NCBI GenBank assembly: GCA_002077065.1
Contig: NAJO01000021.1
Location: 248,001-312,000, forward strand
Length of the DNA stretch: 64,000 nucleotides
Reading direction: 5' to 3'
Source: Cryoendolithus antarcticus
Lineage: Eukaryota > Ascomycota > Dothideomycetes > Cladosporiales > Cladosporiaceae
Part shown: positions 54,410 through 64,000 of the stretch, in pieces
Position numbering within the stretch: the first letter of the stretch is position 1
How the letters are laid out: each line of letters begins with the position of its first letter
Program-made: the position numbers and the translations under genes
The notes under the pieces: model-generated
Told to the model about the DNA's origin: nothing
Database searches by the model: none
What the model saw: the letters and a program-made list of their open reading frames with translations, nothing else

Positions 54410-54744
54410 TCATCCCAAAGTCCTCATCTTCTCCAAGTGCCGTATAACAGTCATATTCGCATCCATATACCGGTCCACGCAGTTCTTCATGCAGGGTTCT
54501 TCGCTGCGATCTAGCGAGCCGGTAGAGATTCGTGAGGTGACGCATTTCTTGAAGCACATCGAGTTGAGTTCATGGATTGCTATGCATTGTCAGATATAAG
54601 ACTTTGGGCGAGGGGAAAAGCCGACTTACTGTGTTGAATTTGGGCTTTCTGCGACTCTCCTTGGACGAATGTGTTCAGCTCCTGCTTGTCTTTCGGAGAG
54701 AGGTTCTGCAAAGCCGCGGCGGTGGTGGGGTCGATTTGGTCCAT
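54410..54744 (-). CDS. TIM8: Mitochondrial intermembrane-space chaperone Tim8
   Basis: Two exons, 54744-54630 and 54579-54410 (50-bp intron, GTAAGT...GCATAG), 94 residues. The twin CX3C motif is complete only after splicing: Cys47-X3-Cys51, 16 residues, Cys68-X3-Cys72 (CFKKC, CMKNC). The N-terminal LSPKDKQELNTFVQGESQKAQIQ is the Tim8-type start, and TGSLDRSEEPCMKNC matches Tim8 rather than Tim9/10/13. With Tim13 it escorts hydrophobic precursors such as Tim23 across the intermembrane space and is imported by Mia40. The start MDQIDP is preferred; an upstream in-frame ATG would add 36 residues. Confidence 0.94.
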
Positions 54745-55073
54745 TTTCGCGGAGAGGTGGGTAATTTCTAGTAGTGACTGTGAACGTCCGCGTGGTACTG
54801 TCCTCGATGGCGGCGCCGGTTGATGCAAGACTCCCGAGTGCATAGCTCTCATGAAGATCTGGTCGCCTCAGGCATCCATTTTCTGCCCCCGCATTGCGCC
54901 GAAGTACGCGCTTGGGGTGAGGAAAAAGAGTTGGGCCGCAGCTTCTACCAACAAGCCACCCTGCACCAACAACCGCACTGCATCTCCCGCCCACACACCA
55001 CACCAGACCCAATCTACGCCGCACTGCAGATCACTTTCATTCCCGTCCACACCCGCACCATCATTCTCCCAGC
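54745..55073. promoter_or_regulatory. Divergent promoter region TIM8 / NAP1
   Basis: About 330 bp between divergent ATGs. The NAP1-proximal part is CA-rich. No motif named. Confidence 0.5.
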
Positions 55074-56602
55074 ATGTCTGGCCAACCCATCTCCGGCAAG
55101 TCTGGCAACTTTGCCGCTGCACCGTGAGTTCACTCTTTTTCCTCTGCTGCTGTACTGATCTTGCTGTCGTATTGCTATATCGCATACACATGGTGTTGAG
55201 ACTACATACTACTGCCGAGACGACTGACACGATGTCTACTAGAACGCCACAGAACACACCTGCGCAGAATGCGCCCATCTCTAGTCGCGCTCAGGCGCCG
55301 GACTTGACCAACATCAAGGAAGGTTCGTTCACGCTGCCAAGACTGTTCTTGCAAAGGTCGCCACGATTAACAACCGCACCACAGAGGACCTCGACCGCGC
55401 CGCCGCTGCCTCCATCTTTGCACAAAACCCTCGCCTCGTCTCGATGATGCAGAACAAGCTTTCCGGCCTGGTCGGGAAATCCTCGGGCTACGTCGAGTCC
55501 CTCCCAGCACCAGTCCGGAGACGCGTGGACGGTCTCAAGGGCGTGCAAAAAGAGCATGCCAAGCTCGAGGCTCAGTTCCAGGAGGAGGTGCTGGAGCTGG
55601 AGAAGAAGTTCTTCGCCAAGTTCACACCGCTGTATGAGAAGCGAACGAAGATCGTCAATGGCGACCTAGAGCCAACTGAGGAGGAGGTCAAGGCTGGCGA
55701 GGCTGAGGACGAGGATGACGAAGATGACGAGGACGAGACGAAGGACGAAAAGACCAAGACTGATGACAAGGAGGGTGCAGACACCAAGGGTATCCCAGAG
55801 TTCTGGCTCAGTGCGATGAAGAACTCCTCGCTGGCAGAGACAATTACGGACCGCGACGAAGAGGCGCTCAAGCACCTGACTGATATTCGCATGGAGTACT
55901 TGGACCGCCCTGGATTCCGTCTGATCTTCGAGTTCGCGGCAAATGACTTTTTCACGAACAAGACGATCAGCAAGACGTACTACTACCAGGAGGAGAATGG
56001 CTATGGTGGAGACTTCATCTACGATCATGCTGAGGGTGACAAGATCGACTGGAAGTCTGGCAAGGACCTTACAGTCAGGGTAGAGAGCAAGAAGCAGAGG
56101 AACAAGAGTGAGTGGCATACAACTGTGGCTTCATCTTCAGCCCCGACACTGACAGCAATGTAGACACCAAGCAGACCCGCATCGTCAAGAAGACTCTCCC
56201 CACACCCAGCTTCTTCGATTTCTTCAACCCTGCCACGCCACCATCAGACGACGACGACGAGATCGACGAGGAGATTGAGCAGAAACTCGAGCTCGACTAC
56301 CAGTTGGGCGAGGACATCAAGGAGAAGCTCATCCCCCGCGCAATCGACTGGTTCACAGGCGAAGCCCTGCAATTCGAGCAGGACATGGACGATTTTGACG
56401 AGGACGAATTTGAGGACGAGGACGATGAGGATGAGGACGACGAGGAGAGGGACGAGGATGATGAGGAGGAGGACGAGGATGATGTATGATTTTCCCGCCG
56501 CTCCTGATAAGCGCTTTGTTAGGCAGAGGGCAATTGCTGACATTGACGCAGGAGGATGGCTCGAAACCGAAGCAGGATGCTGCGGAGTGCAAGCAGAGCT
56601 AG
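55074..56602 (+). CDS. NAP1: Nucleosome assembly protein Nap1
   Basis: Five exons: 55074-55123, 55243-55322, 55385-56107, 56164-56483 and 56552-56602 (introns 119, 62, 56 and 68 bp), 407 residues. The NAP fold contains [53 protein letters not shown], the [15 protein letters not shown] region and [11 protein letters not shown], followed by a long Asp/Glu tail. The last exon adds [16 protein letters not shown], ending in the CaaX-type box CKQS, as in other Nap1 proteins. The second intron has an unusual GTTCGT donor but a clear GATTAAC branch point. Nap1 chaperones H2A-H2B, shuttles between cytoplasm and nucleus and interacts with mitotic cyclins in yeast. Confidence 0.94.
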
Positions 56603-57396
56603 GAGGATCGACGCTACTGGAACTCTGGAGTAACGAGGTTGACAGGCAGAATAGACGGATGGATCGTTTCTTGGTCTCGACTGACGATCCTTGGACTGGG
56701 TATACGAAGCGGAGGCGGCTGGTGTGAACCAGGATCTCCGGCGATTGTATAGCTTCGCGCGACTTGCGACCACTGTTCATTCTACACGCTATGCTTTCAC
56801 GCTCCTTCACGACTACACAGACACAGATGGTAGAACTTTGCATGCGAATGGCGTTTCTTGTTTCACACTAGGTGCACATCTGCTGTAATCAAACTAAACA
56901 AAAGAGCAATGTGGGCGTCGGCGGGAGCTTTCAAGGGAGTGGACGAGTGCATGTTCATGTCGAGGGGAAGGATCAGGCCGAATGGAGGTGTTTGTCAAGA
57001 CTACGCACTGTTCTGCTGTCTCATCTTTTGCTCTAGAATTGCCAATAGTGTGCGGCCCTGTCAATGGCAGCACTGCGTTCACTTTACGCCTCAGTAGACC
57101 CTTGATTTCTGCTGCGTCGTTGCCCCACCACTTTATCTCAGCCTTGGCAATATGTTGCGTCGCCAGTCGCTTACAGCAGTCAACATTGACAGTTGCCTGT
57201 TGCACTTGTCGCCATCATACGCAACACTTCCCGCATAGTCGCCTTACTGCCTCGCAACGTAAGACATCGACATCCACCTCGCTCACTACTGAGGAGTGAT
57301 CACCCCGCACAACGCTGACCCTACCGTTCGCAGTCCTCCACGCAAGCGCAAGGAAATACAGAGCATTCATTCTAGCCTCGCGGCAAGTGAGCCACC
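56603..57396. other. Intergenic between NAP1 and COF1
   Basis: About 790 bp; NAP1 3' region and cofilin promoter/5' UTR. Chance frames only. Confidence 0.5.
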
Positions 57397-58098
57397 ATGG
57401 TGAGTCTCCGGTCACTGCTGCAGATTGCTCTCTACGTACCAAGCTAACGACTCCCTAGGCGCAATCCGGGTACCCTCCACCCTCTTCCCCCGCCCCCAGC
57501 CCTCCCTAACCCAATTCACCACAGTGTCTCCGTCTCCCCCGACTGCATACAACAATTCAACGACCTCAAGCTCAAGAAAGAAACCAAATGGATCATCTAC
57601 GCCCTCTCGGACGACTACAAAGAGATCGTCGTTGAGGAGACCTCCACGGACCCGGACTACAGCAAGTTTCGCGAGAAGCTCGTGAGTGCGAAGTCAAAGG
57701 ATAAGAAGGGCAAGGAGCAGATTGGAGCGAGGTATGCGGTGTTTGATGTGGAGTTTGATGCTGAGGGGGGCGCGGGGCTGAGGAACAAGATCATGTTCTT
57801 AAGCTGGGTGCCGGATGAGGCGGGATTGTATGTGAGTGTTACCCCTGTTATGCAGTGCGAGGAGGGGCCAGGGAGACGGTGTGGGAGCCATGGGCTGGGA
57901 TGTTCGGATATGGAGTCCAGGGGCTTCGTCAAGGTCATTGAGCTGATTTTTGCTTTTACACAGCCTCGGATGATGTACTCGACCTCCAAGGAAGCGCTCA
58001 AGCGCTCGCTCAACGGCATTGCAGTCGACATCCAGGCCAACGACGCGGACGACATTGAGCACGAAAACATCATCTCGCGGGTGCGCAAGGGCCGTTAG
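57397..58098 (+). CDS. COF1: Cofilin (ADF/cofilin actin-severing protein)
   Basis: Four exons: 57397-57399 (ATG alone), 57459-57469 (11 nt), 57525-57831 and 57964-58098 (introns 59, 55 and 132 bp), 151 residues. The spliced start is MAQSGVSVSPDCIQQFNDLKLKKETKWIIY; Ser near the N-terminus is the usual phosphoregulated position. The actin-binding long helix with RNKIMFLSWVPDEAGLYPRMMYSTSKEALKRSL is joined across intron 3. It severs and depolymerises ADP-actin filaments. Yeast cofilin is slightly shorter (143 residues); here a Lys/Gly-rich loop (KSKDKKGKEQIG, about 58-70) is expanded. Confidence 0.95.
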
Positions 58099-58880
58099 AT
58101 GGGGCGCGAGTGCGAACCACTGCAAGGGAGAGATGTTCTCTGCTGTGAATACACGATCGAAGTGCGTGTAAAGTGCTTCTACCACCATAGGGTCTGATGG
58201 ACGTATGCTGGAGGTGAGGGAATGAGATAGGACGAGGTCGAGCTAGGAGGCACGTGAGATGGTGCTGAAGGACGAGAATCATGATGGACGAAGTAGCTGC
58301 AAAATCGATGCATAGTAACCCGCAGTTCAATACACTGCGAATTCCGCTTCCTCGATAGAGAAGTCTACGACGTGATTCCTGGTCGCTCCCTGATGAACCT
58401 CGCAACATGCCGAGCGCTATGATGTGAAGGCATCGTTCCCCACAGTAAGGTAGTTCAGCGTTCATTACTGCAGACATGCATTCGTTTCTTTCGTCTGAAC
58501 CGCACATGTCATGAACGTATCGAGCTCCTCTACTCCGAGCTCCGGCTCAGGTCCTCCACCACGTGTAGCACCTAGCTCCACCACCTGCCACTTCGAGACA
58601 ACGCGGATTGAAGCCACTGCTACACTAACGCGTCTAGTGGCGTGGCCACTGCTACCTGCTCCCTGGTACGCTTTTCCATGGTTGCCTGACGATCAACGAT
58701 AACATCACCTCGGACCACGCGAGCCATGACAGCTTGTCTCGTAGCTGGCCTCGTGTCGAAAGACAGCGTATAAGTACTTCTACATTCTTTCCTAATCTTC
58801 AGATCCTGTCGCGTTGTTCATTATCAGCGTCCCTGCCTTGCTTGAAAAGCGTCGTTCCATCTTCCTCGTCACAATTCCAC
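58099..58880. other. Intergenic between COF1 and the S9 peptidase
   Basis: About 780 bp. CACGTG hexamers at 58251-58256 and 58560-58565. From 58734 the peptidase frame is already open upstream of the chosen start (possible 49-residue extension). Confidence 0.5.
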
Positions 58881-60863
58881 ATGCCTATTCCAGAGAATCT
58901 CCTGAAAGATCTCCTGGCTCTTGAAGCTCCGACCTCTGTGACCCTCTCCCCCAATGGCAAGCAAACTCTCTACAGTACGAACCTGTCATGGGCTCCGACC
59001 AAAGGCGCAGATGCTCGGTCCACGCTCTGGCTAGCAGAGGTAAACGTCGCCGAATCTGCGCGTCAGATCAGCTCGGGTCTATTCTACGACACCTCGCCCG
59101 TCTGGTCTCCAGATAGCGAACATGTGGCTTTCATTTCTGACCGCGCCAAGAGCGGCGAGAGATCTACTATCTATGTAATGAATGTGGTGAAGGGGGGTGA
59201 GGGTGTGGCGGTCACGGACATCAAAGGCGAGAAACCTATATCGAAACCTAAGTTCTCCCCTGATGGCAAGAAAATCGCTTTCTTGTCGGCAGACGAGAAG
59301 ACGCCCGAGAAGAAGAAACGCGACGAGGAGAAGGATGATGCGATAGTATGGGGTGAGGAGTGGGACTACGCACGACTGAGAGTTGTAGATCTGGCTTCGA
59401 AAGAAGTGAAGACGCTTGTGCACGGCGTGGAGCACGTACTTGAATTTGACTGGAACGGGACTGGCGACAGCATTGTGATCATGACGACTGCACGGCCGGA
59501 TTTCGAAAGCCAGATGTTGAAGGGCACTGGCTTCGGGGTTGTGGATGTAGCGAGTGGTGGGAGGCGGCAAGTCGGAGGTGTAGGTGGGATCGCTTCCTCG
59601 CTTGTCTGTGCTGGTGACGATTTCTGCTTCGTTGCGCCTTTCACCGAGGGTAAGGCCTCTTCTGGGTCATCTGTTTACCAGGCATCGATTCACAAGACGG
59701 AAGCGAATTTCACTCGAGTCGCCTATGGCGAAACGGACTGTGCGAGAAACCTCGTCAAGGCTGGGGAGGAGGTGTTTGTCAAAGTGCAGCATGGGCTTGT
59801 GGACAAGATCTGCAGTCTGGGCGGCGGACTTCTCTTCGAGGTGCAAAAGGAGATTCTTTCCTGGCACGCAATACAGACAGCCGACAAGACCACGATCCTC
59901 GCCCTAGCCATTAGTGATATCAACAACCCGCCCGAGGTGCACACCACCACCTCAGCAGCCTCCAACAAGGAACTCATCACTCTGTCGACTCACGGCTCCA
60001 ACTTTGCCGAACACACTTTCGGCACCGCCACAGCTGTAGAGACCACTTCCTTCGACGGCAAAGAGACCCTTGACGGCCTCTTCCTCAAACCCGAGTCAAG
60101 CACATACGTTTCCTCTCCCTTGACATCTCCCGGCAAGACCGCAGTCATCATCCACGGCGGCCCTTACTACCGTAGGACCAACGCCTTCGACGCACAGTTC
60201 TTCTTCTGGACGCCCTGCCTCCTCGCAGCAGGCTACTCGGTCCTCATGCCCAATTATCGCGGTTCGTCAGGCCGAGGAGAGCGCTTCGCAGCCTACTCGA
60301 TAGGCGGCATGGGGAAGTACGACGAAACCGACGTTGTGGCTCTCACACAAGCTGCAATCGACACGGGTCTGGCGGACAAAGAGAATATGGTTGTGGGAGG
60401 CTATAGTCAAGGTGGCTATCTGACCTATCTCTCTTCCGTACGGAATGGACTGCACGGCAAAGGCTGGAAGTTCAAAGGCGGGATCGCAGGCGCGGGCGTA
60501 ACGGACTGGGCCACGATGGGTATGTCTTCCGATGCCGGCTCGTATGAGACTGAGCTGCTGGGGCATAGTCCGTGGAGTGCGGATAAGGAGGACTGCAGCG
60601 ATCGGCAGGGCAGCGCGATATGGGAGATGAGGGATGCTGTCAAGAAGGGTGGGGTGATTCCGCCGATGCTGATTTTGCATGGTGAGAAGGATGTGAGAGT
60701 TCCCGTCGAGCAGGCTCAAGGCTTTCGGAGAGGGCTGGAAGCAGCGGGCCTGCCGTACGAGTACGTGATTTACCCGAGGGAGGATCACACATTTGCTGAG
60801 CAGGGGCATGTGAGGGATATGTGTGAGAGAGTTGTGAAGTTCGTGGACAAGTGCTTAGCGTAG
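58881..60863 (+). CDS. Prolyl oligopeptidase family (S9) peptidase, DPP5/acylaminoacyl-peptidase-like
   Basis: Intronless, 660 residues from MPIPENLL. The N-terminal two thirds form a beta-propeller (repeats such as SPVWSPDSEHVAFIS and KPKFSPDGKKIAFLS). The C-terminal alpha/beta hydrolase has GGPYYRR, the nucleophile Ser509 in GGYSQGGYL, Asp in LHGEKDVRVPV and His in REDHTF. The family removes dipeptides or acyl-amino acids. Secreted fungal DPP5 has a signal peptide; none is seen here, so an intracellular enzyme is likely. An in-frame ATG at 58734 would add 49 Arg/Ser/Leu-rich residues, which could be a mitochondrial presequence. Confidence 0.88.
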   Translation: MPIPENLLKDLLALEAPTSVTLSPNGKQTLYSTNLSWAPTKGADARSTLWLAEVNVAESARQISSGLFYDTSPVWSPDSEHVAFISDRAKSGERSTIYVMNVVKGGEGVAVTDIKGEKPISKPKFSPDGKKIAFLSADEKTPEKKKRDEEKDDAIVWGEEWDYARLRVVDLASKEVKTLVHGVEHVLEFDWNGTGDSIVIMTTARPDFESQMLKGTGFGVVDVASGGRRQVGGVGGIASSLVCAGDDFCFVAPFTEGKASSGSSVYQASIHKTEANFTRVAYGETDCARNLVKAGEEVFVKVQHGLVDKICSLGGGLLFEVQKEILSWHAIQTADKTTILALAISDINNPPEVHTTTSAASNKELITLSTHGSNFAEHTFGTATAVETTSFDGKETLDGLFLKPESSTYVSSPLTSPGKTAVIIHGGPYYRRTNAFDAQFFFWTPCLLAAGYSVLMPNYRGSSGRGERFAAYSIGGMGKYDETDVVALTQAAIDTGLADKENMVVGGYSQGGYLTYLSSVRNGLHGKGWKFKGGIAGAGVTDWATMGMSSDAGSYETELLGHSPWSADKEDCSDRQGSAIWEMRDAVKKGGVIPPMLILHGEKDVRVPVEQAQGFRRGLEAAGLPYEYVIYPREDHTFAEQGHVRDMCERVVKFVDKCLA

Positions 60864-60946
60864 ATACGACAGACGGAGGGACTAGTGACGATGTACGTGG
60901 AAATCCATACACACATCCATCAATCTACATGCCCACTCTCAAACCG

Positions 60947-62451
60947 CTACAACCTCGACTTCGAATGCTCCCGATCCAACTGCAGCACATCCCGCCTCGT
61001 CACCCCAAATGTCTTCGCCATCTCATCAGTCTTCCTCTTCTGCCACTCAATCTTCTCATACATAGCCTTGCCACGCTTATTCTCATTCTTCGCCAACTGC
61101 ATCAAATGCACCTCATCTGGCCCGTCCACAATCCTCATAGTTCGTCCATGCGCCCACATATTCGCCAACGGCGTGTCCTGGCTCACGCCCGCACCTCCAT
61201 AAGCCTGAATAGCACGGTCGATGACCTCGAGCGCCATGGCGGGGATCTGCACCTTCGCTTCCGCGATTTCTTTAAGCGCGGCCTTGGCGTCTTTGGAGTC
61301 TATGACGAGCGCGGCGTTCAGGACTGTCAGACGCGCGGTGTCGATCTCAATACGAGAGCGGGCCACGCGCTCCATCATTATGCCGTGTTCGTGGAGCTGC
61401 TTGCCGAAGGGGGTTTTCTTGGGGTCGTTGATGCGCGCGAGGAAGTACTCGAGGGCTTTCTCCGCAGCGCCGATGCTGCGCATGGCGTGGTGGATACGTC
61501 CCGGGCCGAGACGGCCTTGGATGACTTCGAAGCCGCGGCCTTCGCCGAGGCACATATTGGAGGCGGGGACGCGGACGTTGTTGAAGGTTATGTGGCCGTG
61601 GCCGTGGGGGGCGTCGTCGAAACCGTAGACGGAGAGCATGCGGTGGATTGTGATGCCTGGGGTTTCGGCGGGGACGAAGATGACGGACTGTTGCTTGTAG
61701 ACCGAGGCGTTGTTGGGGTCGGATTTGCCCATCACGATGTAGATCTTGCAGCGCGGATCGCCGGCGCCGGAAGACCACCACTTGGAGCCGTTGAGGATGT
61801 AGTCATTACCTTCCTTGACCATGTTGAGGGTGATGTTCGTGGCATCTGAGCTGGCTACATCGGGCTCAGTCATTAAGAAAGCGGAGCGGATCTCGCCCGC
61901 TAGGAGGGGCTTGAGCCAGCGGTCCTTTTGCTCTTGTGTGCCGTACTTGGCAAAGACCTCCATGTTGCCAGTGTCCGGAGCGGCGCAGTTGGTCGCTTCC
62001 GAGGCGATCAGACTCTTGCCAAGGTACTCAGCCATCAGTCCATACTCCAAGTTGCTGAACCCAGCTCCCTCCTTGAAGTGGTTCTTGGGCAAGAACATGT
62101 TCCATAGTCCGAGCTCCTGGGCACGCTTCTTGAGGACGTCGACGATGGGAGGGTGTGCACTGAAGCGTTCCTTCACGCCTTGGCCGACTTGCTGCTGCAC
62201 TAAGATATCGGCGGGAATGCATTCTTCCTCGACGAATCGCTCGACCTGGAGCCATTGTCAGCTACTATCGACCTTGAGCAGCTTGTTGATATCTGTCTTA
62301 CAATGTCCAATGTCTTCATTGCCCTCTCGCTGACATGACTTCTCGCGATCAATGGGATCTTCTGGCTCGCCCTCTGCGCTACTGGCGCTCCCACCAGCAG
62401 CTCCTGCGATGCCTCCTCCTTCTGCTTCCGGATGCTGTATGGAACAGACAT
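60947..62451 (-). CDS. Acyl-CoA dehydrogenase (ACAD10/11-like)
   Basis: Two exons, 62451-62302 and 62245-60947 (56-bp intron), 482 residues. The join gives MKTLDIVERFVEEECIPAD. The ACAD core shows AFLMTEPDVASSDATNI (FAD/substrate loop), WWSSGAGDPRCKI, HRMLSVYGFDDAPHGHG, GRGFEVIQGRLGPGRIHHAMR, and near the end RAIQAYGGAGVSQDTPLANMWAHGRTMRIVDGPDEVH. This set of residues fits ACAD10/11 relatives, which act on long-chain or hydroxylated acyl-CoAs, rather than the short/medium-chain enzymes. The C-terminus ends SKSRL; the terminal SRL is a peroxisomal PTS1-type tripeptide, so peroxisomal location is likely. No kinase-like N-terminal domain is present. The 3' end converges on the peptidase with about 80 bp between. 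Confidence 0.9.
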
Positions 62452-63060
62452 GATGGATGTGTCGACGGTGATGAGAACGTTGTTGAACTACCCACCGGGA
62501 TGTGTCTACAAAGTAAGGTCCAACCATCATCGAGGCGTGCATTCCATGTTAACCTTACTCCACGTTGATACCCCAGGTTTCTGAGAGCCGAGGATGAAGT
62601 CAGTGACCGAGGGTTCGAGTCAGGCAGGTTTGCCGTGCTTAGCGGATGCATTGCGGTGATGCTCTCTGTATGGCATATAGCCGACTCCAAGATGAACACC
62701 GGGCGATGGCAGAGCGTTAGCAACGCCGTGTTGATGATACGAACGGACTGCTGTACAATCGTCACGTAGACTACTTTGTAACAAGGTACGACATAGACTT
62801 GATGTAACTCAGCGTTCTGTATGTGTGTGTGAGGTGCAAATAGAGAGACTGCTCAAGTGGCCCAGTCCCGGCAAAACGCCTACAAGTATGCCAACCGCTG
62901 GCCACCGAATGCCCAAGTCCAGCACCAAGACTCCACGCTGAAAGCAAGCAAGCAAGCAAGCCAAGTCGTAACCCTCGTATGTCGTCTCCACGTCATCTCC
63001 CCGTTCTCAACTGCGACCACGAGAGCACTCATAGCAGAGCCAACACATGGGCAACATCAC
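62452..63060. other. Intergenic between acyl-CoA dehydrogenase and CDC34
   Basis: About 610 bp, promoter side of the dehydrogenase and 3' side of CDC34. Apart from a short AAGC microsatellite, nothing recognised. Confidence 0.5.
62942..62961. repeat. AAGC microsatellite
   Basis: About five AAGC tetranucleotide units in a row in non-coding DNA. Short and probably of no function. Confidence 0.7.
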
Positions 63061-63732
63061 TCAAGCATCCTCATCGCTATCCGCCCCACTCCCGGCCTCC
63101 CCATCTTCGTCGTCATCATCAAACATCTCCTCGTCCACATCGCTCCCAAACTCGTCTCCACCCTCACTATCCGACCAGCTGAAGGTGTCCGCGACCGGCT
63201 CCTCCTTCTTGAAAGCACTTTCGTGCGTCGGCATCTCGAAGCCCGCCGGAATGTCCTCCTTACTCTTCTCCCGGTCCTGCTTGACCCTCTCCTTGTACGC
63301 CTTCGGATCCAGCCTCAACATCACTCCGGCATCCACGTTGGCCGGTGAGCTGACCTCCGCGTCATCCAGTAGACTCAGGATGCTAATCAACACGCTCTCA
63401 ACTCTCTGCACCGGACTCCAACGCTCCCCTGCACTCTCGCCGCTCATAGCGTCATCTCCCGGCTGGTGAAGGATGGAGATGCACAGGCGTCCGTCAGGGT
63501 AGATATTCGGGTGCCATAGTGGTCGCACGAACTTGAAGTCTGGCGGGGCGAACGGGTAGTTTGAGGGGAACGTGATGCGAGCCTTGAAGTAGCCGCCGTA
63601 GTAGAGGGAGTCAGGGTTGAGAACGATGAGTGCCACGGACCAGTCGAGGATGTTATCGTTGATGAGGGAGATGTTGGTCCATGTCTCTTTGCTGAGGTCC
63701 TTATACTCGTTCATGAGAATCTTCTCCGCCAT
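63061..63732 (-). CDS. CDC34: Ubiquitin-conjugating enzyme E2 Cdc34-like
   Basis: Intronless, 223 residues. HPN at 74-76 and catalytic Cys84 in GRLCISIL, then the acidic-loop insertion HQPGDDAMSGESAGERW (89-105) that marks Cdc34/Ubc7-type E2s. The C-terminal tail (about 180-223) is strongly acidic (EEMFDDDDEDGE), which in Cdc34 contacts the Cul1-Rbx1 basic canyon; Ubc7 and Ube2G lack such a tail. Cdc34 builds Lys48 chains on SCF substrates and drives the G1/S transition in yeast. The alternative is S. pombe Ubc15-like; tail and loop together favour Cdc34. Confidence 0.88.
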   Translation of the reverse strand: MAEKILMNEYKDLSKETWTNISLINDNILDWSVALIVLNPDSLYYGGYFKARITFPSNYPFAPPDFKFVRPLWHPNIYPDGRLCISILHQPGDDAMSGESAGERWSPVQRVESVLISILSLLDDAEVSSPANVDAGVMLRLDPKAYKERVKQDREKSKEDIPAGFEMPTHESAFKKEEPVADTFSWSDSEGGDEFGSDVDEEMFDDDDEDGEAGSGADSDEDA

Positions 63733-64000
63733 GATTGCGGTGGATGGAGGATAGGTAGTATGGCAGTGAGTGTGAGAGGCGGAGTGCTAGAGGAGGCGAA
63801 TGGGTGGTGGTGTTGGGGATCCGGTGTTGCAAGCGGTGAGGTGAAGTCGGAAATGGAGAAGGTTTATTAGTTGTGTCGAAGACAAGGCACATGCAAAAGC
63901 GTGAAAGCGAAGGTATGACTGAAGTCACTGGGTCCTTGAGACCTTCCCGCAGGCGTAATCGCTATCGGTGGTGAAGCCGAGGCCGCTTTAGGTAATCGGC
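63733..64000. other. Upstream region of CDC34 to window end
   Basis: About 270 bp, purine-rich on the + strand near the CDC34 start. No further gene seen before the window ends. Confidence 0.5.

Noticed and set aside
62605..62635. GGTTCGAGTC resembling a tRNA B box
   Set aside because: No A box, acceptor stem or anticodon arm could be folded upstream.
1..64000. General enrichment of CACGTG hexamers
   Set aside because: About fifteen by eye, close to chance for 64 kb; only the inverted repeat at EPL1 and the palindrome at CWC2 stand out.
1..64000. Biosynthetic cluster, transposon, viral or CRISPR-like system
   Set aside because: No PKS/NRPS, transposase, reverse transcriptase, capsid or repeat-spacer structure was seen; gene content is housekeeping.

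Overview
The window is nuclear DNA of a filamentous ascomycete. Protein-coding genes are compact and carry short introns, mostly 50-65 bp, with GT donors, AG acceptors and CTAAC/CTGAC-like branch points. Almost every recognisable protein is a single-copy ascomycete housekeeping protein. Protein flavour and gene structure suggest Dothideomycetes (Mycosphaerella/Teratosphaeria-like), but that placement is inference. No CRISPR, operon, virus, transposon, rRNA or convincing tRNA was seen.

Layout. 1-10.9 kb: 3' end of an importin-beta gene, a GIY-YIG/T5orf172-type protein, RMP1 (RNase MRP), Xaa-Pro aminopeptidase, a FUN14 protein, proteasome ATPase RPT2 and the E2 enzyme UBC1. 11.9-21.1 kb: an iron-type alcohol dehydrogenase, CWC2 (splicing), NOP2 (rRNA methylation), KAE1 (tRNA t6A) and a Myb-like nuclear protein. 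21.1-29.4 kb is gene-poor: a frameshifted transcription-factor remnant, a hotdog thioesterase, a Cys-rich small protein, DER1 (ERAD) and a three-exon centromeric histone H3 (CENP-A) that no single reading frame reveals. 29.4-36.7 kb: ALE1-type acyltransferase, a large disordered orphan, PHO88/SND3 and RAD14. 37-47.4 kb: AOS1 (SUMO E1), a conserved unknown, a lipid-droplet hydrolase, EPL1 (NuA4), an RKM4-like SET methyltransferase and mitochondrial Trp-tRNA synthetase. 47.8-64 kb: NHX1, a GPH/SUT sugar transporter, RPL25, TIM8, NAP1, cofilin, an S9 peptidase, an ACAD10/11-like acyl-CoA dehydrogenase and CDC34.

Genes are not organised by pathway. Several pairs are divergent over short shared promoters (RMP1/XPP, NOP2/KAE1, RKM4/MSW1, TIM8/NAP1). 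Multi-exon models were built by hand: in each, exon lengths sum to a multiple of three and the joined protein matches its family across every junction. I see no obviously novel multi-gene system. The most rewarding points are the CENP-A gene, the start-codon-only first exons of RPT2 and cofilin, the cofilin 11-nt micro-exon, the intron-dependent CaaX box of NAP1, possible dual-targeted peptidases, and the decaying transcription factor in the gene-poor stretch.
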